A stretch of 5,417 nt of DNA, from the NCBI GenBank assembly GCA_023457875.1, contig JAEXBC010000469.1:1-5417 (forward strand). Direction: 5' to 3'. The position numbers were made by a program, and so were the translations under genes. Source of the DNA: Bacillota bacterium. Its GTDB lineage: Bacteria; Bacillota; Clostridia; Lachnospirales; Cellulosilyticaceae. The notes beneath the pieces were generated by a model that did no database searches, had not been told where the DNA came from, and worked only from the letters and a program-made list of their open reading frames with translations. Of the stretch, positions 1-5,408 are shown piece after piece. How positions within the stretch are numbered: position 1 is the stretch's first letter; each line of letters opens with the position of its first letter.

Positions 1-273
<273 letters not shown>

Positions 274-311
274 AATTATGCCTAGGATCCCATGCCATTC
301 TTTTTCTATCT

Positions 312-345
312 GAAAAGGGGAAGAAACCCATAGGATTTCTTCCCC
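312..345 (-). terminator. Rho-independent terminator of dfx
   Basis: On the minus strand a perfect 10-bp stem (GGGGAAGAAA with TTTCTTCCCC, arms at 336-345 and 317-326) and a 9-nt loop are followed by TTTT. The stem begins 10 nt after the dfx stop codon. It should separate dfx transcription from ldh, which lies downstream on the same strand. The U-tract is short, so some readthrough is possible. Confidence 0.75.
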
Positions 346-355
346 GCTGTCTTGT

Positions 356-730
356 TTAGAAATCTGCTTTCCACAGTCCGTGGAGGTTGCAGTATTCATA
401 AACCGTACCGGAATCCACCTCATCGAATTCCGCTTTCGGTTCGATTCCCGGTTTCAGGAACTGAAACTCCACTTTGTCGCCGGAAACCAGCGCAATCCAT
501 TCAATGTGGTGTTCGGGCAGCATCGGATGTAAAGTCGATCCCACGGCAACTTTGATTTTGCCGTCTTCCCGGAGGATTGCCGGCACATGTTTTTCCTGCG
601 CGGCATCTGTCGAATTTGCATTCAGCTTGGTCATCTCCTGCCCGCAACAGGAAAGCGTTCCTCCTCCATCGTGAACCTTAAAGACCACGTTTTTGCATAA
701 CTCGCACCGATAAAAAGCAGCTTCCGTCAT
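356..730 (-). CDS. dfx: Desulfoferrodoxin (class I, two-iron superoxide reductase)
   Basis: This 124-aa protein reduces superoxide to hydrogen peroxide without releasing oxygen, using electrons usually supplied by rubredoxin. It is a cytoplasmic oxygen-defence enzyme of anaerobes. The N-terminal desulforedoxin domain carries the four cysteines of the FeCys4 centre I: Cys9, Cys12 and the adjacent pair Cys28-Cys29. The C-terminal superoxide reductase domain has every expected ligand of centre II: His48 (in EKHVP), His68 (in TLHP), His74, Cys114 and His117 (in CNLHGLWK). Glu46 and Lys47, the loop residues that steer superoxide to the iron, are present. The length matches the ~125 aa usual for the family. 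The ATG at 730 has an AAGGA Shine-Dalgarno 6-7 nt upstream. It is monocistronic, with its own promoter and terminator; a palindrome over the -10 region suggests control by a repressor. All metal ligands are intact, so it is probably functional. Confidence 0.97.
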   Translation of the reverse strand: MTEAAFYRCELCKNVVFKVHDGGGTLSCCGQEMTKLNANSTDAAQEKHVPAILREDGKIKVAVGSTLHPMLPEHHIEWIALVSGDKVEFQFLKPGIEPKAEFDEVDSGTVYEYCNLHGLWKADF

Positions 731-761
731 GTTTGTTCCTTCTTTCCTCTTTCATTTTCAT

Positions 762-783
762 TAAAACAGGATATCCTGTTTTA
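762..783. promoter_or_regulatory. 22-bp perfect palindrome, putative dfx operator
   Basis: A perfect 22-bp inverted repeat with no spacer (half site TAAAACAGGAT, centre at 772/773) lies 32 nt upstream of the dfx start codon and covers its proposed -10 box. That position fits a repressor site. The regulator is unknown. The length and the absence of a spacer would suit a dimeric winged-helix regulator such as an Rrf2-type Fe-S sensor, but this is a guess from gene function. It is not a canonical PerR/Fur box. Confidence 0.6.
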
Positions 784-796
784 TTTAACTGGACAA
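768..796 (-). promoter_or_regulatory. Putative sigma-A-type promoter of dfx
   Basis: On the minus strand a -35 element TTGTCC (791-796) and a -10 element TATCCT (768-773) are separated by exactly 17 nt. Each matches 4 of 6 consensus bases. The -10 lies inside the 762-783 palindrome, so binding there would block RNA polymerase. The call rests on spacing and position only. Confidence 0.45.
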
Positions 797-874
797 GTTG
801 TTTCCTTGCTTTATAATATACCATTTTTGTATATTTATTTCAACATAAATTATGCCGAATTTCACAGATTAAAT

Positions 875-904
875 TTGGTTAATTTTATATAATTATTCTA
901 TAAA
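875..904 (+). promoter_or_regulatory. Weak candidate promoter for the 950-1128 leader-like RNA
   Basis: In the AT-rich spacer between dfx and the leader-like element, TTGGTT (875-880) and TATAAA (899-904) stand 18 nt apart on the plus strand. A perfect TATAAT also occurs at 888-893 but lacks a convincing -35 partner. In sequence this rich in A and T such matches are common. The rest of 797-950 shows no gene on either strand. Confidence 0.25.
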
Positions 905-950
905 TTTCCATTCATATTTTTTCAGGTAAGGGAAATGATAAGATCGACAC

Positions 951-1070
951 TATTGAAAGGAGATGTCCCGAAGTTGGAGAATCAATCATACAGGTCACAG
1001 TATCTTTTAATCTGAGAATGTGTGACACTGCTAAAAAATGATGAAATCAGAAACTGATGGAAGTCTCAAA
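951..1070 (+). ncRNA. Leader-like RNA resembling the 3' half of a lysine riboswitch (L-box), probably degenerate
   Basis: Several blocks recall the second half of an L-box in the right order. TGAAAGGAGATGTCCCGAAG (954-973) recalls the core GAAAGG...GCCGAAG. A P5-like stem follows: GTCACA 994-999 with TGTGAC 1021-1026, extended by CAG/CTG. Then come ACTGCTA (near ACTGTCA), a small hairpin ATCAG-AAA-CTGAT (1046-1058) and GGAAGTCTC (1059-1067), in the place of the P1 3' strand. I find no 5' half: the AGAGGTGCG block and a P1 partner are missing upstream. The invariant-looking GCCGAAG reads CCCGAAG, and P4 pairs poorly. A terminator follows at 1090-1128, but no lysine gene lies downstream. This may be a truncated relic or an unrelated leader or small RNA. 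Confidence 0.3.
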
Positions 1071-1089
1071 AATCAATATTGTCTAACGG

Positions 1090-1128
1090 GTGCCGCTTAA
1101 TGACTTCTCGGTCTTAGGCGGCACTTTT
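1090..1128 (+). terminator. Plus-strand rho-independent terminator
   Basis: GTGCCGCTTAA (1090-1100) pairs with TTAGGCGGCAC (1114-1124), 11 bp with one G-U pair. The stem is capped by GAC/GTC around a TTCTCG loop and is followed by TTTT. It is much more GC-rich than its surroundings. It ends the leader-like element at about 950-1070, and no plus-strand protein gene precedes it, which suggests an attenuator or the end of a small RNA. Confidence 0.75.
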
Positions 1129-1131
1129 ATG

Positions 1132-1174
1132 AAAAAAACTCCTTTGCTTTATAAAACTGTAAAAGCAAAGGAGT
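1132..1174 (-). terminator. Rho-independent terminator of spo0A
   Basis: On the minus strand a 13-bp perfect stem (arms 1162-1174 and 1138-1150) with an 11-nt loop is followed directly by a run of T (complement of 1132-1138). It starts 36 nt after the stop of the Spo0A C-terminal fragment, so it is most likely the original host spo0A terminator. It faces the plus-strand terminator at 1090-1128, giving a convergent arrangement. Confidence 0.85.
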
Positions 1175-1209
1175 AAAGTTTTATGTCCAATTGTAATTTA
1201 TATCAGTAA

Positions 1210-1350
1210 TTAATTTGCATTTTTTAGACGCAGACGTAATTTATCGGCAATCATTGCCACAAATTCGCTGTTTGTTGGCTTTCCTCTCCCATTATGAATC
1301 GTGTAACCAAAGTAACTGTTCAGTGTATCAACATCACCGCGAAGTGGCAT
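1210..1350 (-). pseudogene. spo0A: 3' fragment of spo0A (sporulation response regulator), cut off at its 5' side
   Basis: The fragment encodes 43 residues that match the extreme C-terminus of Spo0A, the phosphorelay response regulator that starts sporulation. The sequence [14 protein letters not shown] is followed by [18 protein letters not shown], a signature of the effector-domain end of Spo0A in Bacilli and Clostridia, and by a normal stop at 1210-1212. Homology begins at the Arg codon 1339-1341. The preceding Met-Pro-Leu (ATG at 1350) does not fit the family's Trp-Ser-like residues, and the same frame hits two consecutive TAA stops just upstream. About 220 N-terminal residues, including the receiver domain and most of the DNA-binding domain, are absent here. 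It lacks a ribosome binding site and is followed by its own terminator. I infer that a prophage inserted upstream of this segment; whether an intact spo0A is rebuilt at the far prophage end cannot be seen. Confidence 0.85.
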
Positions 1351-1540
1351 TCTACCTAGGTTTTATTAAGTTTTTCAAGTGGTTTCTGTCCCTATAAACT
1401 AAAGCTACAAATTTCTCACTTTATTGGGTTGAACCAAGATTATTTATTGGTTTAATCATACACAATATGCACAAAAAAATCAAGCTCTAAACCTATAAAG
1501 GATAAAACTTTTTATTTAATAGTCACAATAAAAATTTGAT
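1351..1540. other. AT-rich non-coding prophage-host junction
   Basis: No coding sequence is visible on either strand between the spo0A fragment and the terminator of the phage tail operon. The position, between a truncated host gene and phage structural genes, makes it the likely flank of an attachment site, with the crossover near 1340-1360 where Spo0A homology stops. Short direct repeats occur, TTTATTGG at 1420-1427 and 1443-1450 and CCTATAAA at 1391-1398 and 1492-1499. They are too short in this base composition to be called integrase arm sites. Confidence 0.5.
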
Positions 1541-1573
1541 AAAAAAAGCGGTTTAAGCTATGCCTAAGCCGCT
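1541..1573 (-). terminator. Terminator of the phage tail operon
   Basis: On the minus strand AGCGG pairs with CCGCT. After one mismatch, a further 6 pairs (one G-U) close a 3-nt loop; the arms span 1547-1573. A run of seven T follows (complement of 1541-1547). The hairpin starts 5 nt after the stop of the small OB-fold-like gene and marks the end of the tail transcription unit. Confidence 0.85.
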
Positions 1574-1578
1574 ATTTC

Positions 1579-1842
1579 TTATCGTCTTTTAATACCTGAG
1601 ATATATGCGGAGTTCAAATTGTTTTGTGGCAACGTAATAAATACCACATCATTTACACTAAGTGTCAAATCTACTGCACAACAAAGCACTCGATCCACAC
1701 CATTCAAACTCACCTTATACTTATTGTTTCCAATAATTCCAGTAATCCTGCCTTGTGTAGTCCGATCAAAAGGAGCTTCAGCAATGGATTGATTTACTAA
1801 ATATTGAATTGTCTTTAAAATTGAATCTTGAAAACTCTTCAT
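1579..1842 (-). CDS. Small phage tail-module protein, probable OB-fold
   Basis: An 87-aa protein of unknown exact role. Residues 1-20 look helical. From residue 31 the sequence GRITGIIGNNKYKVSLNG, then a beta-rich stretch with LSVNDVVFITLPQ (61-73) and AYISG (79-83), follows the pattern of small OB-fold proteins in tail and baseplate modules of Firmicute phages. In these, a 'G-x-V-x-x-I-x-G-N-x-Y-x-V' strand pair is followed by 'GD-x-V-x-V-x-I-P-x-x'. The ATG at 1842 is preferred: AGGAG lies 5 nt upstream, whereas the in-frame GTG at 1848 overlaps that Shine-Dalgarno. It starts 8 nt after the tape measure stop, so it is co-transcribed with it. The family is recalled from pattern, not from a search; its place after the tape measure gene supports a structural or assembly role. 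Confidence 0.65.
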   Translation of the reverse strand: MKSFQDSILKTIQYLVNQSIAEAPFDRTTQGRITGIIGNNKYKVSLNGVDRVLCCAVDLTLSVNDVVFITLPQNNLNSAYISGIKRR

Positions 1843-1850
1843 AGTCACTC

Positions 1851-4046
1851 CTAATATCCCATTCTCGCACCGCTCATCAAATGACTGCTTACGGCCTGAA
1901 TTGCTTTCAACTCAAAATTCTTTGAGAACGAATTCATGACATCGTTAAGCTGATTTTTGACAACACGGCCAATATCCTCTGCTGTAGATTTATCTGCACC
2001 ATTAACTGTAATATCGCCCATGCGGATTGATATGGGACTAATATTACTATAGTTGGAAGAATAGGCTGCATTTTCTTCTGCGGTTAATACCCTTTCACCC
2101 TTATGGAGCAAAGCTGTATATCCGTCCCATGGAACATAATCCAAGCCGTTCTTATGACTTCCATCAACATCTTTACTGCTGCTCTTTATTGAACTGCTGC
2201 TCTTAGACATTTCATCTTGGCTCTCTCTCCAAAATGCTAATTTTTCTATAAGCCATGCAACTTTTTCCTCAACCCAAGCAGAGAGTGATTCCCATACAGA
2301 CTGCAAGCCGCTCCATACATTATTGAGCATCATTGAACCTATATCGTAAAATGTACTGCCTAGGTTTTCAAACCAAGCAATTAGATTCTGTACTTTCAGT
2401 TCAATCCATCCAACAATGTTGTCCCACACTTTTTTGATTCCAGTAAATAATATACCAAATAAGCCTATAATCACATCAACTATTAGGGTAACACCCGCCT
2501 GAATAATTCCTTTAAGTAAATCCAAACTGGTTTTATGTAATGCTTCTAGCATTTTCCATCCAGAAGAGGCTATATTCAGCAAAGAAGAAAAACAGCTATC
2601 CCAATCTTCCTTTAAGAAAGCTGTGAAAAAGCTCACAACACCTTGAATTAAATTAAGAGCATTTTGTATTACAGTCATAATGTTATTAAAATGGTTCTGA
2701 GCAAATGAAACGAGGTCTGAGCCCCACTTATCCCATAACACATTGAATAAGTCTATAAAGCCCTGTACAATGCTTTGGATTGTGCTGAGAATAGTTGTTA
2801 TTGTTTCTTTTACTTTTCCAAAGGACGTGTCACTTTGATTTTCAAGATTTTTGAAAGATGAAATCATCGTATTAATAGTTGTGATAATAGGTTGCAGGAA
2901 ATTACTAATCGAATTAAATACATTCTCAGCTTTTCCAATTGATGTTGGAAGTTTTTCATTTAACCAGCTTGCAAATATATTCAAAGTGGGTAGAACTTTT
3001 TCTCCCAGCGGAATTAAAAGCCCTACTTCTAATTGTCTTCCGATTCCAGTCATGGCTTCGCCAAATGAATCATATTTTATTTCTTTAATTCGATTCAATG
3101 CATCGTAATTTTTATCGTACTCACCCTCAATATCGGTTAGAGCCTCTATACCTTCCTTGCCTAAATCTTCCCACATTGTTCCGAACAAAGCTACTCCCGC
3201 TTGATTTTGTTTAAGAGGGTCTTGCATCGCTAACAACTTTTGTGTGACATCATTAAAGGCTGATTTGGCTAGCTCACCGCCCTGTGCAAAAGCCTGTGCG
3301 GTTTTATTTGCATCAAGACCAATAGACATAAAGGCGGCATTAGTGGAATCGCTTTGATCTTTAACACGGATACCAAATTCTTTTACTGCATCACCAAGCT
3401 TATCTACACTAAAAGTGCCAGTATATGTACCATTTGCTAAGGAATTGAACATACCTTCTGCGTCAATTCCCAACTGCTTGAAATGAACTGAATATTCGTT
3501 GATGGAATCTAGTAAATCACCATTTTTATCCAGATTGTCTTGAGCCGCATAGGTTATCAGATTAAATGCTTCTTCACCTGATATACCAAACTGATCCATA
3601 AGCATTCTTACTGCTCGCATAGATTCTTGTATGTCATATCCAAATGCATCCCTTAAGGCTAAAGCATTTGTTGTCATTTTTTCAATATTGGTAGGATCTA
3701 AGAGTCGACTATTCTGCGTAACGATTGCCATGGCATCCGCAATATCATCAAAACTTTCCCCATAGTTCCCAGCATATATATTTTTTAATGCTTGATTAAA
3801 TCCATCAACTTGTTCAGCTGAAACATGTGTGGCTGCTTGAAATCCATTCATTGCTTTCTTTAAATCATCTACGCTATCCACATTTTTTATTACAGTTCCG
3901 ACAATTGCCGCTCCTGTTGCCGCCATACCTGCTACTAATGATGTTTTAAGAAATGTGCCTACGCCAGAGAGCTTAGATTTCATGGTTTCAGCTTGCTTTT
4001 CGGCCTCTTTCATTCCGCTTGAATAGCCCGAAGAGTCTAATTGCAA
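1851..4046 (-). CDS. Phage tail tape measure protein
   Basis: The tape measure protein sets tail length and is threaded through the tail tube during assembly and DNA ejection. The coordinates begin at the first canonical start, a TTG; translation most likely begins about 13 codons upstream (near 4085), because the same frame continues with IIDLAKYKYT and a strong ribosome binding site lies there, see 4083-4103. From the TTG, residues 30-55 hold a small hydrophobic Ala/Gly-rich segment. Residues 70-340 form the conserved minor-tail domain, with VALFGTMWEDLG at 285-296. Residues 370-610 are helical with repeated hydrophobic stretches (strongest 511-548). GLDYVPWDGYTALLHKGERV at 634-653 is a C-terminal motif common in Firmicute tape measures. 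At roughly 0.15 nm per residue, ~740 residues suggest a tail near 110 nm. The long open frame is intact, and the gene follows the chaperone pair as in siphophages. Confidence 0.93.
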   Translation of the reverse strand: MQLDSSGYSSGMKEAEKQAETMKSKLSGVGTFLKTSLVAGMAATGAAIVGTVIKNVDSVDDLKKAMNGFQAATHVSAEQVDGFNQALKNIYAGNYGESFDDIADAMAIVTQNSRLLDPTNIEKMTTNALALRDAFGYDIQESMRAVRMLMDQFGISGEEAFNLITYAAQDNLDKNGDLLDSINEYSVHFKQLGIDAEGMFNSLANGTYTGTFSVDKLGDAVKEFGIRVKDQSDSTNAAFMSIGLDANKTAQAFAQGGELAKSAFNDVTQKLLAMQDPLKQNQAGVALFGTMWEDLGKEGIEALTDIEGEYDKNYDALNRIKEIKYDSFGEAMTGIGRQLEVGLLIPLGEKVLPTLNIFASWLNEKLPTSIGKAENVFNSISNFLQPIITTINTMISSFKNLENQSDTSFGKVKETITTILSTIQSIVQGFIDLFNVLWDKWGSDLVSFAQNHFNNIMTVIQNALNLIQGVVSFFTAFLKEDWDSCFSSLLNIASSGWKMLEALHKTSLDLLKGIIQAGVTLIVDVIIGLFGILFTGIKKVWDNIVGWIELKVQNLIAWFENLGSTFYDIGSMMLNNVWSGLQSVWESLSAWVEEKVAWLIEKLAFWRESQDEMSKSSSSIKSSSKDVDGSHKNGLDYVPWDGYTALLHKGERVLTAEENAAYSSNYSNISPISIRMGDITVNGADKSTAEDIGRVVKNQLNDVMNSFSKNFELKAIQAVSSHLMSGARMGY

Positions 4047-4082
4047 GGTGTATTTGTACTTAGCAAGGTCTATGATATTTTG

Positions 4083-4103
4083 TATTATAACAACCTCCCC
4101 TCT
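4083..4103 (-). promoter_or_regulatory. Tape measure ribosome binding site facing a non-canonical AUA start
   Basis: AGAGGGGAGG (4094-4103 on the minus strand) is the strongest Shine-Dalgarno in the window. In the tape measure frame it is followed by GTT GTT ATA ATA CAA AAT ATC ATA GAC. No ATG, GTG or TTG occurs in frame until the TTG at 4046, which is 47 nt beyond the GGAGG and has no Shine-Dalgarno of its own. The ATA codons at 4086-4088 and 4083-4085 lie 5 and 8 nt after GGAGG, where a start is expected. Either AUA is used or the start was lost by mutation. Confidence 0.6.
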
Positions 4104-4346
4104 TTAGAAAGATGCTTGTAAGGCCATTAAGCCCTTCAAATCTGTTTTGGTCTGTTTAACAACCTTACCTGCTTTTAAGGCTTCTTTGTATTGATATTTT
4201 AAATAGGCGTCTCGCCACTCTGGATTCTGCATTAAATGGCTCAGGCGAATATGCTTTACTGTTGCCAGAAAAGCTCCATATGGCATTTTCATAACATCTG
4301 CAAAACTGTTTGATGTTTCCATTGTCACAAGAGTAACATTTTCCAT
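4104..4346 (-). CDS. Tail assembly chaperone, C-terminal (gpT-like) half made by -1 frameshift
   Basis: Read alone from the ATG at 4346 this gives 80 residues, but no Shine-Dalgarno precedes that ATG (GATGTAGAAATC). The same frame stays open upstream to a TAA at 4446-4448, encoding KLRIPDIKVKGVGDSSYSYA and HSDDVEIMENV. It therefore overlaps the end of the preceding 119-aa chaperone gene in the -1 frame, across a frameshift signal at 4427-4436. The expected product is a 219-aa fusion over 4104-4762, equivalent to lambda gpGT, which binds tape measure and tail tube subunits during tail assembly. The extension ends in a Lys-rich, helical segment (about EALKAGKVVKQTKTDLKG). The stop at 4104-4106 lies just upstream of the tape measure ribosome binding site and in the same frame as that gene. 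The function is inferred from position and frameshift architecture. Confidence 0.75.
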   Translation of the reverse strand: MENVTLVTMETSNSFADVMKMPYGAFLATVKHIRLSHLMQNPEWRDAYLKYQYKEALKAGKVVKQTKTDLKGLMALQASF

Positions 4347-4386
4347 GATTTCTACATCGTCAGAATGGACGGCGTAAGAATATGAA

Positions 4387-4436
4387 GAATCCCCAACACC
4401 TTTTACTTTGATGTCGGGGATTCGGAGTTTGGGTTT
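4387..4436 (-). other. Programmed -1 ribosomal frameshift signal (slippery site plus stem-loop)
   Basis: In the zero frame of the upstream chaperone gene the codons CAA AAC CCA AAC contain two overlapping X-XXY-YYZ heptamers: A-AAC-CCA (4430-4436) and C-CCA-AAC (4427-4433). Six nt (or three) downstream begins a 14-bp stem (arms 4410-4423 and 4387-4400; 8 Watson-Crick pairs GAATCCCC/GGGGATTC plus 6 inner pairs, two of them G-U) with a 9-nt loop that contains the zero-frame TAA (4403-4405). Slippage gives the 219-aa fusion. The zero and -1 frames overlap only between 4403 and 4445, and the signal lies exactly in that window. Confidence 0.85.
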
Positions 4437-4762
4437 TGTGCCACCTTATTTGCCTGTTTCATCGTTTCGGAAAGTACATACTGCAAAACATCAAAGCTGT
4501 CAAACTTCTGCTGTTTAAGCGTATCCATTGTCACTTCCTTGGTTTCATCCAACTTTAAAATCTCCAAAACAATTTCTTTCAGCAATTGAGTTGCCGCATG
4601 AATATCGCTTTTCTTGAGCGTATTTTCAACTTTTTGATAGGAATCATAAAGCGTCAGATAAAATTGAGTGCTGAAATTTCCGTCAATATGATAAGTTTCA
4701 CCAGTAATTGCCTTAATAACATAATCGTCTTTTTTGAGAAGGGATAGATCAATAATATTCAT
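4403..4762 (-). CDS. Tail assembly chaperone, short (gpG-like) form
   Basis: A 119-aa protein lying between the tail tube and tape measure genes, where siphophages encode the gpG-like chaperone that keeps the tape measure soluble and recruits tube subunits. N-terminal residues 1-35 look beta-rich (KKDDYVIKAITGETYHIDGN). Residues 35-105 are mainly helical and charged (YQKVENTLKKSDIHAATQLL; EIVLEILKLDETKEV). The tail after residue 105 is polar and probably disordered (NPNSESPTSK) and is replaced when ribosomes shift to the -1 frame at residues 110-112. AAGGAG lies 9 nt upstream of the ATG at 4762 and just after the tail tube stop, so the two genes are translated from one mRNA. I do not recognise the family by sequence; the role follows from gene order, size and the frameshift signal. 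Confidence 0.8.
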   Translation of the reverse strand: MNIIDLSLLKKDDYVIKAITGETYHIDGNFSTQFYLTLYDSYQKVENTLKKSDIHAATQLLKEIVLEILKLDETKEVTMDTLKQQKFDSFDVLQYVLSETMKQANKVAQNPNSESPTSK

Positions 4763-4778
4763 TTATTTTAGCTCCTTA

Positions 4779-5351
4779 TTATGCAATATCTTCTGTAATG
4801 ACCTGATAATAAACGTGTTTACCCGCTGCATTTGTTTGAGACAAAACATCGAATGAATAGTCGAATGTAATTGGAGAATCATTGTTCCAATCAAAGGACA
4901 ATTCCCCATTAAAAGAACACATAAACATATTGACACTGATCTTTTTCTTAGCCGACTCATCTGTTGAAACGAATCTAAGATAGACATTAGGAGCATTATC
5001 CTCATGAGCATATGTAAATGTAGTTTTTCCAGTGGTTTCGTCAATTGTATAATCTGATCCTGTAAGGAATTTTGAAATATTCTCCAAGTTCCAAGAAAAG
5101 ATACCAGTCTGAAATGTGATTGTTTTATTTTTGATTAGACTTCCAACTTTTCCAGCATTTGCAGCTTCTAGGTCTGTTTTTTCTACAGATGATTTTAGGA
5201 CTGCATTTGCTTCGATATAGCCTAAATATGTCAATTTTTCCTCTTCAGTGGTTGTTAGATTAAAAGGGTCTGCAATATCTTTCAAGGCAACGGCAAATAA
5301 ATCGCCTGAACCTAAAACAACTTGCTGATTTCCATTAGTTACAAAGTTCAT
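4779..5351 (-). CDS. Phage major tail tube protein (siphophage-like)
   Basis: A 190-aa, beta-rich protein that fits the major tail protein of siphophages, whose hexamer rings stack to form the tail tube around the tape measure. Features seen: an N-terminal arm (residues 1-30); LTYLGYIEANAVLKSSVEKT (40-59), the 'this epitope-like strand then charged segment' found where such proteins define the tube entry; KTITFQTGIFSWNLENISKF (76-95), alternating hydrophobic strands typical of the core; and C-terminal strands FNGELSFDW and PITFDYSFDVLS. There is no Ig-like C-terminal extension. The ATG at 5351 has a modest AGTAGG Shine-Dalgarno 7 nt upstream. The next gene, a tail chaperone, begins 16 nt after its stop. 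A myophage XkdM-like tube protein is a less likely alternative, as those are usually nearer 150 aa. Confidence 0.75.
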   Translation of the reverse strand: MNFVTNGNQQVVLGSGDLFAVALKDIADPFNLTTTEEEKLTYLGYIEANAVLKSSVEKTDLEAANAGKVGSLIKNKTITFQTGIFSWNLENISKFLTGSDYTIDETTGKTTFTYAHEDNAPNVYLRFVSTDESAKKKISVNMFMCSFNGELSFDWNNDSPITFDYSFDVLSQTNAAGKHVYYQVITEDIA

Positions 5352-5381
5352 ATCAAAACCTACTTTCTTTATATTTTAACT

Positions 5382-5408
5382 AAAAAATAAACGAGTACAT
5401 TGTACTCG
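5382..5408 (-). terminator. Terminator just upstream of the tail tube gene
   Basis: On the minus strand CGAGTAC pairs with GTACTCG around AAT (arms 5402-5408 and 5392-5398), followed by TTTATTTTTT (complement of 5382-5391). It would end transcription of a phage gene lying beyond the right edge. Only 30 nt separate it from the tail tube start, and I see no complete promoter there (a TAAAAT -10-like box lacks a -35), so the tail genes may depend on partial readthrough. Confidence 0.7.

Noticed and set aside
963..1010. Mini-ORFs in the leader-like region (ATG 963-1010, TTG 974-1015, ATG 1038-1100), considered as attenuation leader peptides
   Set aside because: The first ATG touches the AAGGAG with no spacing, the third has no Shine-Dalgarno, and no resistance or biosynthesis gene follows. 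The TTG frame (13 codons, 11 nt from AAGGAG) is possible but unsupported.
1011..1016. CTGAGA, the conserved box of TPP riboswitches
   Set aside because: None of the other TPP elements (GGGGTGC, ACCC, GAACCTGAT-like block, AGGGA) are present in order.
1215..1397. Plus-strand open frame of 60 codons
   Set aside because: It is antisense to the Spo0A C-terminal fragment, whose protein match is unambiguous.
1420..1450. Direct repeats TTTATTGG (23 bp apart) and CCTATAAA (101 bp apart) as integrase arm-type sites
   Set aside because: Eight-base repeats are expected by chance in such AT-rich DNA, and no integrase is visible to support them.
1843..1848. GTG at 1848 as start of the small OB-fold-like gene
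   Set aside because: It overlaps the AGGAG that serves as Shine-Dalgarno; the ATG at 1842 is properly spaced.
4387..4423. Stem-loop read as a transcription terminator between the two chaperone genes
   Set aside because: No T-run follows it on the minus strand, and the -1 reading frame passes through it unbroken; its distance from the slippery site explains it better as a frameshift stimulator.
4763..5044. Minus-strand open frame of 93 codons
   Set aside because: It lies wholly inside the tail tube gene in another frame and has a low-complexity Met/Leu/Ser composition typical of an out-of-frame shadow.
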